Assembly: GCA_024401305.1 (NCBI GenBank) | Contig: JAKSLI010000034.1 | Span: 1 to 36,353 of the forward strand | Source: Bacteroidaceae bacterium | Lineage (GTDB): Bacteria > Bacteroidota > Bacteroidia > Bacteroidales > Bacteroidaceae | Reading direction: 5' to 3' | DNA: 36,353 bases | In this document: positions 24,706-33,431 of the stretch, in pieces | Position numbering within the stretch: the first letter of the stretch is position 1 | Layout of the letters: each line of letters starts with the position of its first letter | The notes under the pieces: generated by a model | Database searches by the model: none | What the model was told of the DNA's origin: nothing | The model's input: only the letters and a program-made list of their open reading frames with translations | Position numbers and translations under genes: made by a program

Positions 24706-27111
24706 CTACAAACTAATCTGCTTCTTGATTCCCTTGCCAGTTACGATGAGCGTTGCCTTGCCGCCCTTGCCGTTTGAGCGAACGACAGCAAGAGCCATGC
24801 CCTTGTAAGTCTTGCGGGTTGGGGTGGTGTATGAAACGGTGTCCTTGAGATCGCCTGTACCAGTGGCTATGAGAATGGCATTGCCCTTAACCTCAAAGCG
24901 GAGATCCTGCTCAGCGTCCTGCACGCGGATGCCGTTCTTGTCGATGAGTTCCACATTTATATAAACGATGTCATCTGAAGTGCTATTCTTGCCAAACTTG
25001 CCGTCAGTAGTGAAGCGGATGTCGGCAACGTCGCCAGATGTGGTGAGAGTGCGTTCCTCTACTTCCTTACCCTGGCTGTCCACGCCCACCGCCTTCAGTG
25101 TGCCTGGCTCGTAAGGAATGCCGAAGACAGCCTTGAACTCCTCTGCGCGAGTTGTAGGACGTTCGCCGATGAGTTTGCCGTTAAGGTAAAGGCGCACCTT
25201 AGGATAACTTGAGCAAATCTCCACATCGATGTTCTTGCCTTCGTGACCTTTCCAGTTCCATGACTCCCATGTAGGCCATACCGACCACATTGTCTCGCGT
25301 ACCTTGCCGTTGTAGCCGTCTGGTTCCTTCACTGCCATGTAGAGCTTCTCGTGATCAGGATAATAGAGCATCTCGCGATAGTGTGAGATAGGTTTGCGCC
25401 AACCGATGAGGTCGATGTCGCCGCAGTAAGCGCCATGCCAAGGGAACTGCTGCTTCATCCATGGCTCGCCGTCGGTTTCGCCTTCATAGAAGAAACGACC
25501 GATGCCTGATTCACCGAGATAGTCGATTGCTGTCCATACGACATCGCCAATGACATAAGCATTGTCATGTACCATCTCCCAGTTCTTGAATGCGTCGCGA
25601 GGATAACTTTCCGTCTGCCACATCACGCGCTCCGGCACACGCTCATGGTCGCCTTTTGCCTTGAACATCATATAGTTTAAACCTGTGATGTCGAGAACTG
25701 CTGCGTGAGGATCATAGATTTCCCAGTCGCTGTCCCATGCGCAGAGAGCTTCAGTAACAGGGCGTGTGTTGTCGTGCTTGAGAATGGCGTTCTTCAGGCG
25801 CTGTGCAGTGGTTACGCTGCTGATGTGCTTGCGCTCGATAATCTCGTTGCCGATGCTCCATGAGATAATGCTTGGGTGGTTGCGGTCGCGGAGAACCATT
25901 GCTGCTACATCAGCGCTGCTCTCCTGCTTGAAGCGGAGGTGATAGTCGAAGGTATTCTTCTGGTCAGCCCATCCGTCGAAAGCTTCGTCGATGACCATGA
26001 TGCCGACCTCGTCACATGCAGAGAGAAAATCTTCTGAAGGAGGGTTATGGCTTGTGCGCACGAGGTTGAATCCAGCTTCCTTCATGAGCCTTGCCTTGCG
26101 ATATTCTGCGTTACGATATGTTGCAGCACCGAGGATGCCGTTGTCGTGATGAGCACAACCACCGTTGATGAGAGTCTTCACGCCATTGATGCGAAGACCG
26201 TTCTGTGCGTCGTATTCCACGGTGCGGATGCCGAAGCGCTCTGTCTTTTCGTCAATTACCTTGCCGTCTTCTATGATTTCCACCTTTGCCTCGTAGAGGT
26301 TTGGAGTATCAGTGTTCCAGAGCTTTGGGTTGCTGATGGTGAGCTGCTGTGTCACCTTGTTATAGACACTATTTGGCTTGATTGTTACCTCTGGACTTTC
26401 CTCCGAAACTTCTGAAACCTTTGAAACTTTTGAAACCGCTGAAGCCACTGACACTCTCACTTTGATGTTTCTTGGAGCATCGCCTTCGTTCTTCAGGTCT
26501 GTCTGCACGATGACGACTGCCTCGCTCTTCTCCACCTTCGGAGTGGTAACGGCTACGCCCCAAGGAGCGATGTGAACAGGGTCGCTGACGATGAGCTGCA
26601 CCTTGCGGTAGATGCCCGAACCTGAGTACCAGCGGCAGTTTTTCTGCTGCGAGTTGTCCACGCGAAGGGCAATCACATTATTGCCCACCTTCAATTGCTT
26701 CGTGATGTCAACAACGAAAGGCGTATAACCATAGAAATGACTGCCTACGGAGTCGCCGTTCACATATAGCTTTGAATCCTGATATACGCCGTCGAACATG
26801 AGCTTCACTGCCTTGCCCGCCCATTCCTTAGGCATGTTGAGTTGCTTGCGATACCAACCAGTTCCGGCAGGCAGATAACCGCCCTCGTTGCCCATGGCGT
26901 TGTCCTTCTTGAAGTCGCTGTCTATGCTCCAGTCGTGAGGCACGCAGACGGTCTTCCATGCCTTGTCGTTGAAGTCAGCGTCCTTCGCCTCCTTGATGTC
27001 CTGAAGAGAGAAGCGCCAATCGGCGTTCCAGTTCTTTTCAATGCGAGCCGACTGCGCCATAGCTGCAACGGCTGTCAGCAGACAAACTGCCATGATCAAT
27101 GTCTTTTTCAT
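24706..27111 (-). CDS. GH2 family beta-galactosidase-type glycoside hydrolase
   Basis: This 801-residue enzyme has signal peptide MKKTLIMAVCLLTAVAAMAQ, so it is periplasmic or exported. The order is GH2: sugar-binding jelly-roll (about 25-178, with PHDWSID and GTGWYRK), immunoglobulin-like domain (about 182-297), TIM barrel (about 298-600) and C-terminal beta domains. The acid/base is Glu423 in SWSIGNEI and the likely nucleophile is Glu501 in WQTES. RTSHNPPSE (352-360) is the usual GH2 signature. Beta-galactosidase is the likeliest activity, but other GH2 specificities are possible. A V-S-K/E low-complexity insert lies near 226-236. The gene is convergent with the FAS1/SusCD run and 47 bp downstream of an acyltransferase gene, so a functional link to the SusCD locus is uncertain. 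Confidence 0.9.
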   Translation of the reverse strand: MKKTLIMAVCLLTAVAAMAQSARIEKNWNADWRFSLQDIKEAKDADFNDKAWKTVCVPHDWSIDSDFKKDNAMGNEGGYLPAGTGWYRKQLNMPKEWAGKAVKLMFDGVYQDSKLYVNGDSVGSHFYGYTPFVVDITKQLKVGNNVIALRVDNSQQKNCRWYSGSGIYRKVQLIVSDPVHIAPWGVAVTTPKVEKSEAVVIVQTDLKNEGDAPRNIKVRVSVASAVSKVSKVSEVSEESPEVTIKPNSVYNKVTQQLTISNPKLWNTDTPNLYEAKVEIIEDGKVIDEKTERFGIRTVEYDAQNGLRINGVKTLINGGCAHHDNGILGAATYRNAEYRKARLMKEAGFNLVRTSHNPPSEDFLSACDEVGIMVIDEAFDGWADQKNTFDYHLRFKQESSADVAAMVLRDRNHPSIISWSIGNEIIERKHISSVTTAQRLKNAILKHDNTRPVTEALCAWDSDWEIYDPHAAVLDITGLNYMMFKAKGDHERVPERVMWQTESYPRDAFKNWEMVHDNAYVIGDVVWTAIDYLGESGIGRFFYEGETDGEPWMKQQFPWHGAYCGDIDLIGWRKPISHYREMLYYPDHEKLYMAVKEPDGYNGKVRETMWSVWPTWESWNWKGHEGKNIDVEICSSYPKVRLYLNGKLIGERPTTRAEEFKAVFGIPYEPGTLKAVGVDSQGKEVEERTLTTSGDVADIRFTTDGKFGKNSTSDDIVYINVELIDKNGIRVQDAEQDLRFEVKGNAILIATGTGDLKDTVSYTTPTRKTYKGMALAVVRSNGKGGKATLIVTGKGIKKQISL
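26400..26453 (-). repeat. Period-9 tandem repeat inside the GH2 gene
   Basis: Six adjacent 9-mers on the plus strand (CCTCCGAAA, CTTCTGAAA, CCTTTGAAA, CTTTTGAAA, CCGCTGAAG, CCACTGACA) encode a run of V-S-K/E triplets in the immunoglobulin-like domain. The nine-base period keeps the frame, so copy-number change would only lengthen or shorten a loop. Confidence 0.75.
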
Positions 27112-27158
27112 ATTATTTTGGTTAACAGTACAATATACATTAAGGTAATTTTTCTATC

Positions 27159-28064
27159 CTATCTTTTCCGTCTCTTTTCCCATTCCTCGCGTGTTCGCTT
27201 CCAGCGCTTGTGGGTCCATAGCCATTGTGCGGGGTAACGATGGAGATGTTCCTCCACGAGCTTGAAATATTGCTCCGTTATGGCGTTTTCTGGGAGTTGT
27301 GAGCAGTCGGGGGTTATCTCGTGGAATTCCGCTTCATAGACGGAGCGCTTCACCTTTCGCAAAGACATGAAAAAGACGGCGCTGTCTGTGCGGCGTGCTA
27401 TCTTCTCAGTGCCTGTAAATACAGGCGTGTCTTGGTGCATGAAATCAAGCCAATGGTGGATGGCTTCCCATTTTGGAGTTTGGTCGGCAACGAATCCTAT
27501 GCAGAAATGCTTGCCAGCCTTCTTCATCTCCACAATCTGTCGGAGAGTGCTTTTCATCGGTATGCTTATGCTGCCGTATTGCTCGCGAAGATTAAGGAAA
27601 AGACGATCGAAGACCTTGTTGTAGAGAGGGTGATAAATCTGTCCGAAGATGATGGATTTGTCCTGTAGGAAGAGTGGGAGAGAGGTTATCCATTCCCAGT
27701 TAGGAGAATGGGCTATATAGACAACCACCGAGCGCCCTTGGTTAGCGTATTGCTCAACCTTTTCCATACCCTTGAACGACATGTGCTTGCGCATCGTGTC
27801 TGGCTTCATGTCGGCAAGTTTTACGGTTTCCACGAAATAATCGCACAGAAGATGGTAGAACTCGCGTTCTATGGAGAGACGTTCGTCGGCTGTTTTCTCA
27901 GGGAAAGAGTTCTTGAGATTGTTTCGCACCACCTTTTTGCGATAGCCTGCCACATGATAGAGAACGGGGTATATGAGATAATCGCTCAAGAAATATTGCA
28001 TCTTGAACGGAAACTTCGAACCGAGATTCCAAAGTGAGCGCGTGATTGTGTATAAAATGTCCAT
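27159..28064 (-). CDS. LpxL/HtrB-family lipid A late acyltransferase
   Basis: The start is placed at the ATG at 28064 rather than 28085, because MDILYTITRSLWNLGSKFPF matches the family's usual beginning. The 301-residue product has an N-terminal hydrophobic region (about 21-38, FKMQYFLSDYLIYPVLYHVA) and the family's GYRKKVVRNNLKNSFPEKT. The catalytic H-x4-E is His119 to Glu124 in AHSPNWEW. Family members transfer a secondary acyl chain onto lipid A at the inner membrane. The C-terminus is very basic (WTHKRWKRTREEWEKRRKR). Upstream lies a TAnnTTTG element only a few bases from the start. The GH2 gene follows 47 bp downstream and may be co-transcribed. Confidence 0.85.
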   Translation of the reverse strand: MDILYTITRSLWNLGSKFPFKMQYFLSDYLIYPVLYHVAGYRKKVVRNNLKNSFPEKTADERLSIEREFYHLLCDYFVETVKLADMKPDTMRKHMSFKGMEKVEQYANQGRSVVVYIAHSPNWEWITSLPLFLQDKSIIFGQIYHPLYNKVFDRLFLNLREQYGSISIPMKSTLRQIVEMKKAGKHFCIGFVADQTPKWEAIHHWLDFMHQDTPVFTGTEKIARRTDSAVFFMSLRKVKRSVYEAEFHEITPDCSQLPENAITEQYFKLVEEHLHRYPAQWLWTHKRWKRTREEWEKRRKR

Positions 28065-28073
28065 TCTTTGGTG

Positions 28074-28104
28074 CAAATGTAGCATATTTTTCCCTTATTT
28101 GAAA
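28074..28104 (-). promoter_or_regulatory. Likely promoter of the acyltransferase gene
   Basis: Read on the minus strand, TACATTTG (28081 to 28074) matches the -7 TAnnTTTG element. At the expected 19-bp spacing lies TTTC (28104 to 28101), one base off TTTG. Transcription would begin only about 3-5 nt before the ATG at 28064, which predicts a nearly leaderless mRNA. Confidence 0.6.
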
Positions 28105-28175
28105 CGAATGAAACAATAAATAAAAGCGAAAAGGCGTTTTTGGGGCGATTATTCTTTATTTAGCAAAAAATATGC

Positions 28176-28183
28176 TAATTTTG
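28176..28183 (+). promoter_or_regulatory. Candidate -7 element of the rlmL gene
   Basis: TAATTTTG at 28176-28183 fits TAnnTTTG and lies 19 bp before the ATG at 28203. No good TTTG is present at the expected -33 position, so the assignment is moderate. It is divergent from the acyltransferase promoter. Confidence 0.5.
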
Positions 28184-28202
28184 CGCGCAAATATCTCTTT
28201 TT

Positions 28203-29693
28203 ATGGCAGAATATATAGCTAAAACATTTGTCGGCTTGGAGAATATCCTTGCTGAAGAACTAACGAATCTTGGTGCAAACGATATAGAAATCGGTCGCAG
28301 AATGGTGAAGTTCTCCGGTGATAAGGAGATGATGTATCGTGCGAACTTCTCTTTGCGCACGGCATTACGCATCCTGAAGCCTATCAAGACCTTCAAGGCG
28401 AAGACTCCTGAGGAGGTTTACAATGTGATAAAGGCGTTCGACTGGAAGCAACTCATGACGGTGAAGACATCCTTCGCTGTCGATACGGTTGTCTATTCAG
28501 AAGAGTTCACGCACTCAAAGTTCGTGGCATATAAGGTAAAGGATGCCATCGTCGATAAGTTCATGGAAGAATACAACGAGCGTCCTAATGTGAGCATATC
28601 AAACCCAGACCTCCGCATCCACCTTCACATAGCAGGCACGGAATGTACACTTGCGCTCGACTCAAGTGGCGACAGCTTGCATCGTCGTGGCTATCGTCAG
28701 GAGGCAGTGGAAGCGCCATTGAACGAAGTGCTTGCAGCTGGCATTATCCTTCAGACAGGATGGAAGGCAGATTGCGACTTCATTGACCCAATGTGTGGTT
28801 CAGGTACATTCCTTATCGAAGCAGCCCTTATCGCGAAGAACATCGCTCCGGGCGTTTTCCGCAAGCAGTTTGCCTTTGAGAAATGGAACGATTTCGATGA
28901 GGATCTCTTTGACAAGATATACAATGACGACTCACAGGAACGCGATTTCAACCATAAGATATACGGTTATGATGTTGACCCTAAGGCTATTGGAATAGCA
29001 CGCGCAAATGTGAAGGCGGCAGGCTTGTCGAACGACATTGAACTCAAGCTCCAGAACTTTGCTGATTTCGAGCAGCCAAAAGAGAAGGCCATCATGATAA
29101 CAAACCCTCCTTACGGCGAGAGAATCTCTACTCCAAACCTGCTTGAGACCTATAAGATGATAGGCGAGAGATTGAAGCACGCTTTCGGTGGAAACGACGC
29201 TTGGGTGCTCAGCTATCGCAAGGAATGCTTTGATGCCATCGGCTTGAAGCCTTCTATCAAGTATCCGCTCTACAACGGCGCTCTCGAATGTGAACTTCGC
29301 AAGTATGTTTGCTTCGATGGCAAGACAAAGAACTTCCTGAACGAAGGACACGAGGTGAAGACTGACCGCGAGCGCAAGGAAATGGCTCAGACACACAGAT
29401 TCAAGAAGTCGCGCGAGTTCAAGGAGCGTCTCCAGCATATTGAGGAAATGGAAGAATCGGACATTCTTTCGTTCACTTTCCGCAAGTCTTCTCGACCACT
29501 TTTCTCTGAAGGAGAAAGCAAGGGCAAGGGTCCACGCAAGTTCCGCGACAATGAAGAGCGTGGCGGCAAGTCAGGCAAAGGCGGCTACAAGGGTGGCAAG
29601 CGTGATTCCGACAGAAAAACAGGTGGCTTCAAGAAAGATGGTTTCAAGAAGGAAGGCTACAAGAAGGATGGTGGCTTCAAACGCAAGAAATAA
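28203..29693 (+). CDS. rlmL: 23S rRNA guanine-N2 methyltransferase (THUMP, RlmL type)
   Basis: This 496-residue protein has an N-terminal THUMP RNA-binding domain (about 45-160). A Rossmann methyltransferase domain follows, with SAM motif DPMCGSGTF (about 194-202) and the catalytic N301-P-P-Y. By family, it methylates the N2 of a 23S rRNA guanine equivalent to G2445 of E. coli, using SAM. Unlike the E. coli RlmKL fusion, only the RlmL half is present. The last 70 or so residues are a Gly/Lys/Arg-rich tail with repeats such as GGFKKDGFKKEGYKK, probably disordered and RNA-binding. The tail is close in style to those of Bacteroidetes RNA helicases. Start ATG is 19 bp after the -7 element. Confidence 0.9.
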   Translation: MAEYIAKTFVGLENILAEELTNLGANDIEIGRRMVKFSGDKEMMYRANFSLRTALRILKPIKTFKAKTPEEVYNVIKAFDWKQLMTVKTSFAVDTVVYSEEFTHSKFVAYKVKDAIVDKFMEEYNERPNVSISNPDLRIHLHIAGTECTLALDSSGDSLHRRGYRQEAVEAPLNEVLAAGIILQTGWKADCDFIDPMCGSGTFLIEAALIAKNIAPGVFRKQFAFEKWNDFDEDLFDKIYNDDSQERDFNHKIYGYDVDPKAIGIARANVKAAGLSNDIELKLQNFADFEQPKEKAIMITNPPYGERISTPNLLETYKMIGERLKHAFGGNDAWVLSYRKECFDAIGLKPSIKYPLYNGALECELRKYVCFDGKTKNFLNEGHEVKTDRERKEMAQTHRFKKSREFKERLQHIEEMEESDILSFTFRKSSRPLFSEGESKGKGPRKFRDNEERGGKSGKGGYKGGKRDSDRKTGGFKKDGFKKEGYKKDGGFKRKK

Positions 29694-29723
29694 TTGTAAA
29701 ATTGTAAATCCGTAAATTGTAAA
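29693..29723 (+). repeat. Short tandem repeat before the DPP IV gene
   Basis: ATTGTAAA occurs at 29693-29700 and 29701-29708, followed by TCCGTAAA and TTGTAAA. These four units of 7-8 bp fill the gap between rlmL and the next ATG and begin within the rlmL stop codon. Confidence 0.75.
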
Positions 29724-29731
29724 TTCACTTG

Positions 29732-31960
29732 ATGAAACGCATATTACTATCACTTTCTGTATTTTTTGCGCTAACATCTATGGCACAGAACTCTCCAAAT
29801 AATCCGTTAGACCAGGCTGTTGACGAGAAACTCTTTACCGAGGAACAGATTTACTGGACAGGAAACGAAGCGCAGAATTATGCAGTGAAAAACAAGACGC
29901 TTGCGTGGTGGGGCGATGAACTTATCCGCCTCGACAGAAACGAATGTTTTGTTGTTGACAAGAAGACAGGCAAGGAGAAGTCGCTTTTCACATTAAAGGA
30001 ATTCAACTCATGGATGTCTCCTGATGTGACATTCAAGGCGCAGAACCTTCGCACCCTGTCGTTCCCATACGCCGACAAACCGCTTGCACTCGTGGAAAGC
30101 GAGCAAGGCATGGCTCTCGTTGATTTCAAGCAGAAGAAAATAACTTGGAAACTCCTGGAGAGCGACTATGTGGCAAGCAAACTCTCACACGAAAGCCTTA
30201 ACTTTGCATACGTGAAAGATGGCAATTTGTTTGTGAAGGTTTCAGAGGGTTCAAAGCAACTTACTACTGATGGCGACGATGATGAAATCGTTTACGGCCA
30301 AGCAGTTCATCGCAACGAGTGGGGCATAGAGGAAGGCTTGTTCTGGAGTCCTGACGGTAAGAAGCTTGCTTTCTATCGCATGGATCAATCAATGGTGCAG
30401 AACTATCCTTTGGCATCTTATCTCAAAGGCGATCGCGTTGTTGACGACCACACACGCTATCCTATGGCAGGAGATGTGAGCCACAAGGTTACGATAGGCA
30501 TCTATGATACGGAAACAGAGCAACTCCAATATCTTGATTGTGGTGACCCTACAGACCGTTTCTTCACGAACATCTGTTGGAGCCCTGATTCAAAGACCGT
30601 TTATCTTTTCGAGGTAAACCGCGAACAGAACAAGGCAAAGCTCGACTCATACTCTGCCATAACAGGAAAGTTCAACAAGACTCTCTATACCGAGGAAAGT
30701 ACAAAGTATGTTGAGCCTTGCACGCCAATAACTTTCCTTCCATGGGACAACAACCAGTTCATCCTTCAGACAAGAGCCGATGGCTACAACCATCTTTACC
30801 TCTACAATGTGAATGGCGAACTCATAAAGCAGCTTACAAAGGGCTATTATGAGGTGACGGAACTTGTTGGTTTCTGTCCAAGCACACATTCCATCGTTTA
30901 CAAGAGTCGCGAGGCTGGCCCAATCTTCGAGAACCTCTACTCAGTAAGCGTGGACAAGGCTACTGTTACGAAACTTGACAACGGCTACGGAAAGCATGGC
31001 GGCGGTTATACGAAGATTCTTTCTGCTTCGGGCAAGTATCTGTATGACTCTTGGAGTTCTCATGATGTTCCTCGTATGATTGATGTAATCACAATCTCGA
31101 ATGTTGCAGCCATGAAGCGCAAGTCGGATGTGAGCTATGGAGTAACAATCCTTAATGCCGACGACTCTTGGGCTACAAAGTTCCAGCCAACATTCGAAAC
31201 CGGTACTATCAAGGCAGCAGATGGCATAACAGACCTTTGCTATCGTATCGTTAAGCCTTACAACTTCGACGAGACAAAGAAATATCCGGCTGTAGTTTAT
31301 GTTTATGGTGGTCCTCACGCTCGTAATGTTGACGACTCTTGGCATTATGCTGCACGCCCATGGGAAACAGTGATGTCGCAGAAAGGTTACATCTGCTTCA
31401 TCCTTGACAATCGCGGAAGTGAAGGTCGCGGATTGGCTTTTGAACAAGCTACTTGGCACCAGCTCGGCAAGGTTGAGATGGAAGACCAGGTAAAGGGCGC
31501 AGAGTTCCTTCAGTCGCTTCCATACGTTGACGGCGAGCGCATTGGCGTTCACGGTTGGAGCTTCGGCGGATTCATGACTTGCTCTCTCATGTGCGATTAT
31601 CCTGAAATCTTCAAGGTTGGTGTTGCTGGAGGTCCTGTAATCGACTGGAAGTGGTATGAGATAATGTATGGCGAGCGCTATATGGGAACACCTCAGAACA
31701 ATCCGCAAGGATACAAGAACTCATCCCTGCTCAACAAGGCTGGCAAACTCAAGGGTCGTCTTCTTGTTATTACCGGCGGTAGCGACCCAACGGTTGTTCC
31801 TCAGAACTGCCTCAGCTTCCTTGATGCAGCGGAAAAGCAAGGCAAGCAGGTTGACTTCTACAACTATGCTGACGAGGGTCACAACATGCGCGGACACAAG
31901 CAGGTCACTCTCCACAAGCGCATCACGCAGTATTTTGAGGATTTCCTGAAGACCCGCTAA
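29732..31960 (+). CDS. Dipeptidyl peptidase IV (S9B serine peptidase)
   Basis: The ATG at 29732 is preferred over the TTG just before it. The 742-residue product starts with signal peptide MKRILLSLSVFFALTSMAQ. An eight-bladed propeller (about 40-480) contains NEWGIEEGLFWSPDGKKLAF and FYRMDQSMVQNYPL, which resemble DPP IV of Porphyromonas and Prevotella. Glu residues in this EEG region bind the substrate N-terminus. The alpha/beta hydrolase domain has Ser610 in GWSFGGF, Asp685 in GGSDPTV and His717 in DEGHNM. It releases Xaa-Pro or Xaa-Ala dipeptides, probably in the periplasm, to feed peptide catabolism. It is 38 bp after rlmL and may share its transcript, although the repeat between them could interrupt coupling. 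Confidence 0.92.
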   Translation: MKRILLSLSVFFALTSMAQNSPNNPLDQAVDEKLFTEEQIYWTGNEAQNYAVKNKTLAWWGDELIRLDRNECFVVDKKTGKEKSLFTLKEFNSWMSPDVTFKAQNLRTLSFPYADKPLALVESEQGMALVDFKQKKITWKLLESDYVASKLSHESLNFAYVKDGNLFVKVSEGSKQLTTDGDDDEIVYGQAVHRNEWGIEEGLFWSPDGKKLAFYRMDQSMVQNYPLASYLKGDRVVDDHTRYPMAGDVSHKVTIGIYDTETEQLQYLDCGDPTDRFFTNICWSPDSKTVYLFEVNREQNKAKLDSYSAITGKFNKTLYTEESTKYVEPCTPITFLPWDNNQFILQTRADGYNHLYLYNVNGELIKQLTKGYYEVTELVGFCPSTHSIVYKSREAGPIFENLYSVSVDKATVTKLDNGYGKHGGGYTKILSASGKYLYDSWSSHDVPRMIDVITISNVAAMKRKSDVSYGVTILNADDSWATKFQPTFETGTIKAADGITDLCYRIVKPYNFDETKKYPAVVYVYGGPHARNVDDSWHYAARPWETVMSQKGYICFILDNRGSEGRGLAFEQATWHQLGKVEMEDQVKGAEFLQSLPYVDGERIGVHGWSFGGFMTCSLMCDYPEIFKVGVAGGPVIDWKWYEIMYGERYMGTPQNNPQGYKNSSLLNKAGKLKGRLLVITGGSDPTVVPQNCLSFLDAAEKQGKQVDFYNYADEGHNMRGHKQVTLHKRITQYFEDFLKTR

Positions 31961-31962
31961 AA

Positions 31963-31993
31963 TTGCACAAAAGGGTCAGACCCCTTTGTGCAA
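31963..31993. terminator. Palindrome after the DPP IV gene, probable terminator
   Basis: TTGCACAAAAGGGT (31963-31976) pairs with ACCCCTTTGTGCAA (31980-31993), with one mismatch and a CAG loop. A short A-run but no T-run follows, so terminator strength on the plus strand is uncertain. It resembles an interspersed palindrome. It would form part of a spurious N-terminal extension of purD if an ATG near it were used. Confidence 0.6.
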
Positions 31994-32035
31994 AAATGCA
32001 AGCAAAATCTAATTATTAACAATAAAAGTCCTAAA

Positions 32036-33307
32036 ATGAACATTCTTCTCCTTGGCTCTGGCGGCCGCGAACATGCTTTGGCTTGGAAAATAGCACAAAG
32101 TCCAAAAGTAGATAAGCTTTACATTGCACCAGGTAACGCTGGTACAGGTAGTTGTGGTGAAAACGTTGCTTTGAAGCCAACTGACTTTGAGGCTGTTAAG
32201 CAGTTTGTACTTGACAACGGTGTGAACATGGTTGTTGTTGGTCCTGAAGATCCACTCGTAAAGGGTATCTACGACGAGTTCAAGAACGATCCAAAGACAG
32301 CCAACATTCCTGTTATCGGTCCTTCGAAGGAAGGTGCTCAGCTCGAAGGTTCAAAGGATTTCGCCAAGGCTTTCATGATGCGTCATGACATTCCAACAGC
32401 AAAGTACCAGACTTTCACAGGCGAAACCCTTGAGGAAGGCTTGAAGTTCCTCGAGACTCTCAAGGCTCCATACGTTCTTAAGGCTGACGGTCTTTGCGCA
32501 GGTAAGGGCGTACTCATCCTTGACACCCTTGAGGATGCAAAGAAGGAACTCAAGGAAATGCTTGGCGGTATGTTCGGAACAGCTTCTGCAAGCGTTGTCA
32601 TCGAGGAATTCCTTAGCGGTATAGAATGCTCTGTGTTCGTGCTTACAGACGGAAATGACTACAAGATTCTCCCTGAGGCAAAGGATTACAAGCGCATCGG
32701 CGAAGGCGATAAGGGCTTGAACACTGGTGGCATGGGTTCCGTTACTCCTGTTCCTTTCGCTACCAAGGAGTGGATGCAGAAGGTGGAAGACCGCATCATC
32801 CGTCCTACTGTGGAAGGTCTTAAGGCAGAGAACATCTGCTACAAGGGCTTCATTTTCTTCGGACTCATCAATGTTGCCGGCGAACCAATGGTTATCGAGT
32901 ACAACTGCCGTATGGGTGACCCAGAGACAGAAAGCGTTATGCTTCGTATCAAGAGCGACCTCGTGGAACTTCTCGAAGGCGTTGCAGAGGGCAATCTCAA
33001 GGAGCGTGAAATCGTGTTCGACGAGCGTGCTGCCGTTTGCGTAATGCTTGTTTCAGGCGGTTATCCACAGGAATACAAGAAGGGTTATGAGATTACGGGC
33101 ATCGAAGATGTTGACGGCTCAATCGTATTCCACGCAGGAACAGCTCTCAACGACGAAGGCAAGGTTGTTACTGCCGGCGGTCGCGTAATCGCAGTTTCTT
33201 CTTACGGAAAAGACAAGGCAGAAGCTCTTGCTAAGTCATTCCAGGAGGCACAGAAGCTCAACTTCACAGACAAGTACTTCCGTTCAGACATCGGTTTTGA
33301 TCTATAG
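32036..33307 (+). CDS. purD: Phosphoribosylamine-glycine ligase (GAR synthetase)
   Basis: The start at 32036 ([14 protein letters not shown]) is the family's usual beginning. An upstream in-frame ATG at 31988 lies in the palindrome and is rejected. The 423-residue length is typical for PurD. ATP-grasp features are plain: [32 protein letters not shown] and [12 protein letters not shown], the last carrying metal-binding acidic and Asn residues. It joins phosphoribosylamine and glycine with ATP in the second step of purine synthesis, in the cytosol. No other purine genes are adjacent in the window. Confidence 0.97.
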   Translation: MNILLLGSGGREHALAWKIAQSPKVDKLYIAPGNAGTGSCGENVALKPTDFEAVKQFVLDNGVNMVVVGPEDPLVKGIYDEFKNDPKTANIPVIGPSKEGAQLEGSKDFAKAFMMRHDIPTAKYQTFTGETLEEGLKFLETLKAPYVLKADGLCAGKGVLILDTLEDAKKELKEMLGGMFGTASASVVIEEFLSGIECSVFVLTDGNDYKILPEAKDYKRIGEGDKGLNTGGMGSVTPVPFATKEWMQKVEDRIIRPTVEGLKAENICYKGFIFFGLINVAGEPMVIEYNCRMGDPETESVMLRIKSDLVELLEGVAEGNLKEREIVFDERAAVCVMLVSGGYPQEYKKGYEITGIEDVDGSIVFHAGTALNDEGKVVTAGGRVIAVSSYGKDKAEALAKSFQEAQKLNFTDKYFRSDIGFDL

Positions 33308-33308
33308 T

Positions 33309-33422
33309 TCGTGACTTTGTCACGAGGCTACAGACAGCAAACTACAGACTACAAGCACCATTCGGAATGAAAGCCTGTACTCTGTAGTCTTTACCCTGTA
33401 GCCTCAAGTTTCGTGAAACTTG
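33309..33422. repeat. Nested inverted repeats between purD and a membrane gene
   Basis: An outer pair, 33325-33352 with 33377-33404, matches in blocks (AGGCTACAG, ACTACAGA). Two small hairpins flank it, CGTGAC-TTT-GTCACG at 33310-33324 and CAAGTTTC-GT-GAAACTTG at 33405-33422. Together they could fold into one branched structure or a cruciform. No T-run follows. It may be a mobile palindromic repeat or an mRNA element. Confidence 0.7.
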
Positions 33423-33431
33423 AACCCTAAT

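Noticed and set aside
24706-27111. GH2 enzyme as the catalytic part of the SusCD locus
   Set aside because: It is on the opposite strand behind a strong terminator and next to a lipid A acyltransferase gene, so membership in the locus is not supported by the sequence alone.
30941-31708. Minus-strand open frame of 255 codons inside the DPP IV gene
   Set aside because: The plus strand encodes the complete propeller and catalytic domain with an intact Ser-Asp-His triad. The antisense frame shows no family feature and is explained by codon bias.
31988-32035. Longer purD start at 31988
   Set aside because: The extra 16 residues come from the palindrome and are absent from the family. [10 protein letters not shown] at 32036 is the standard start.
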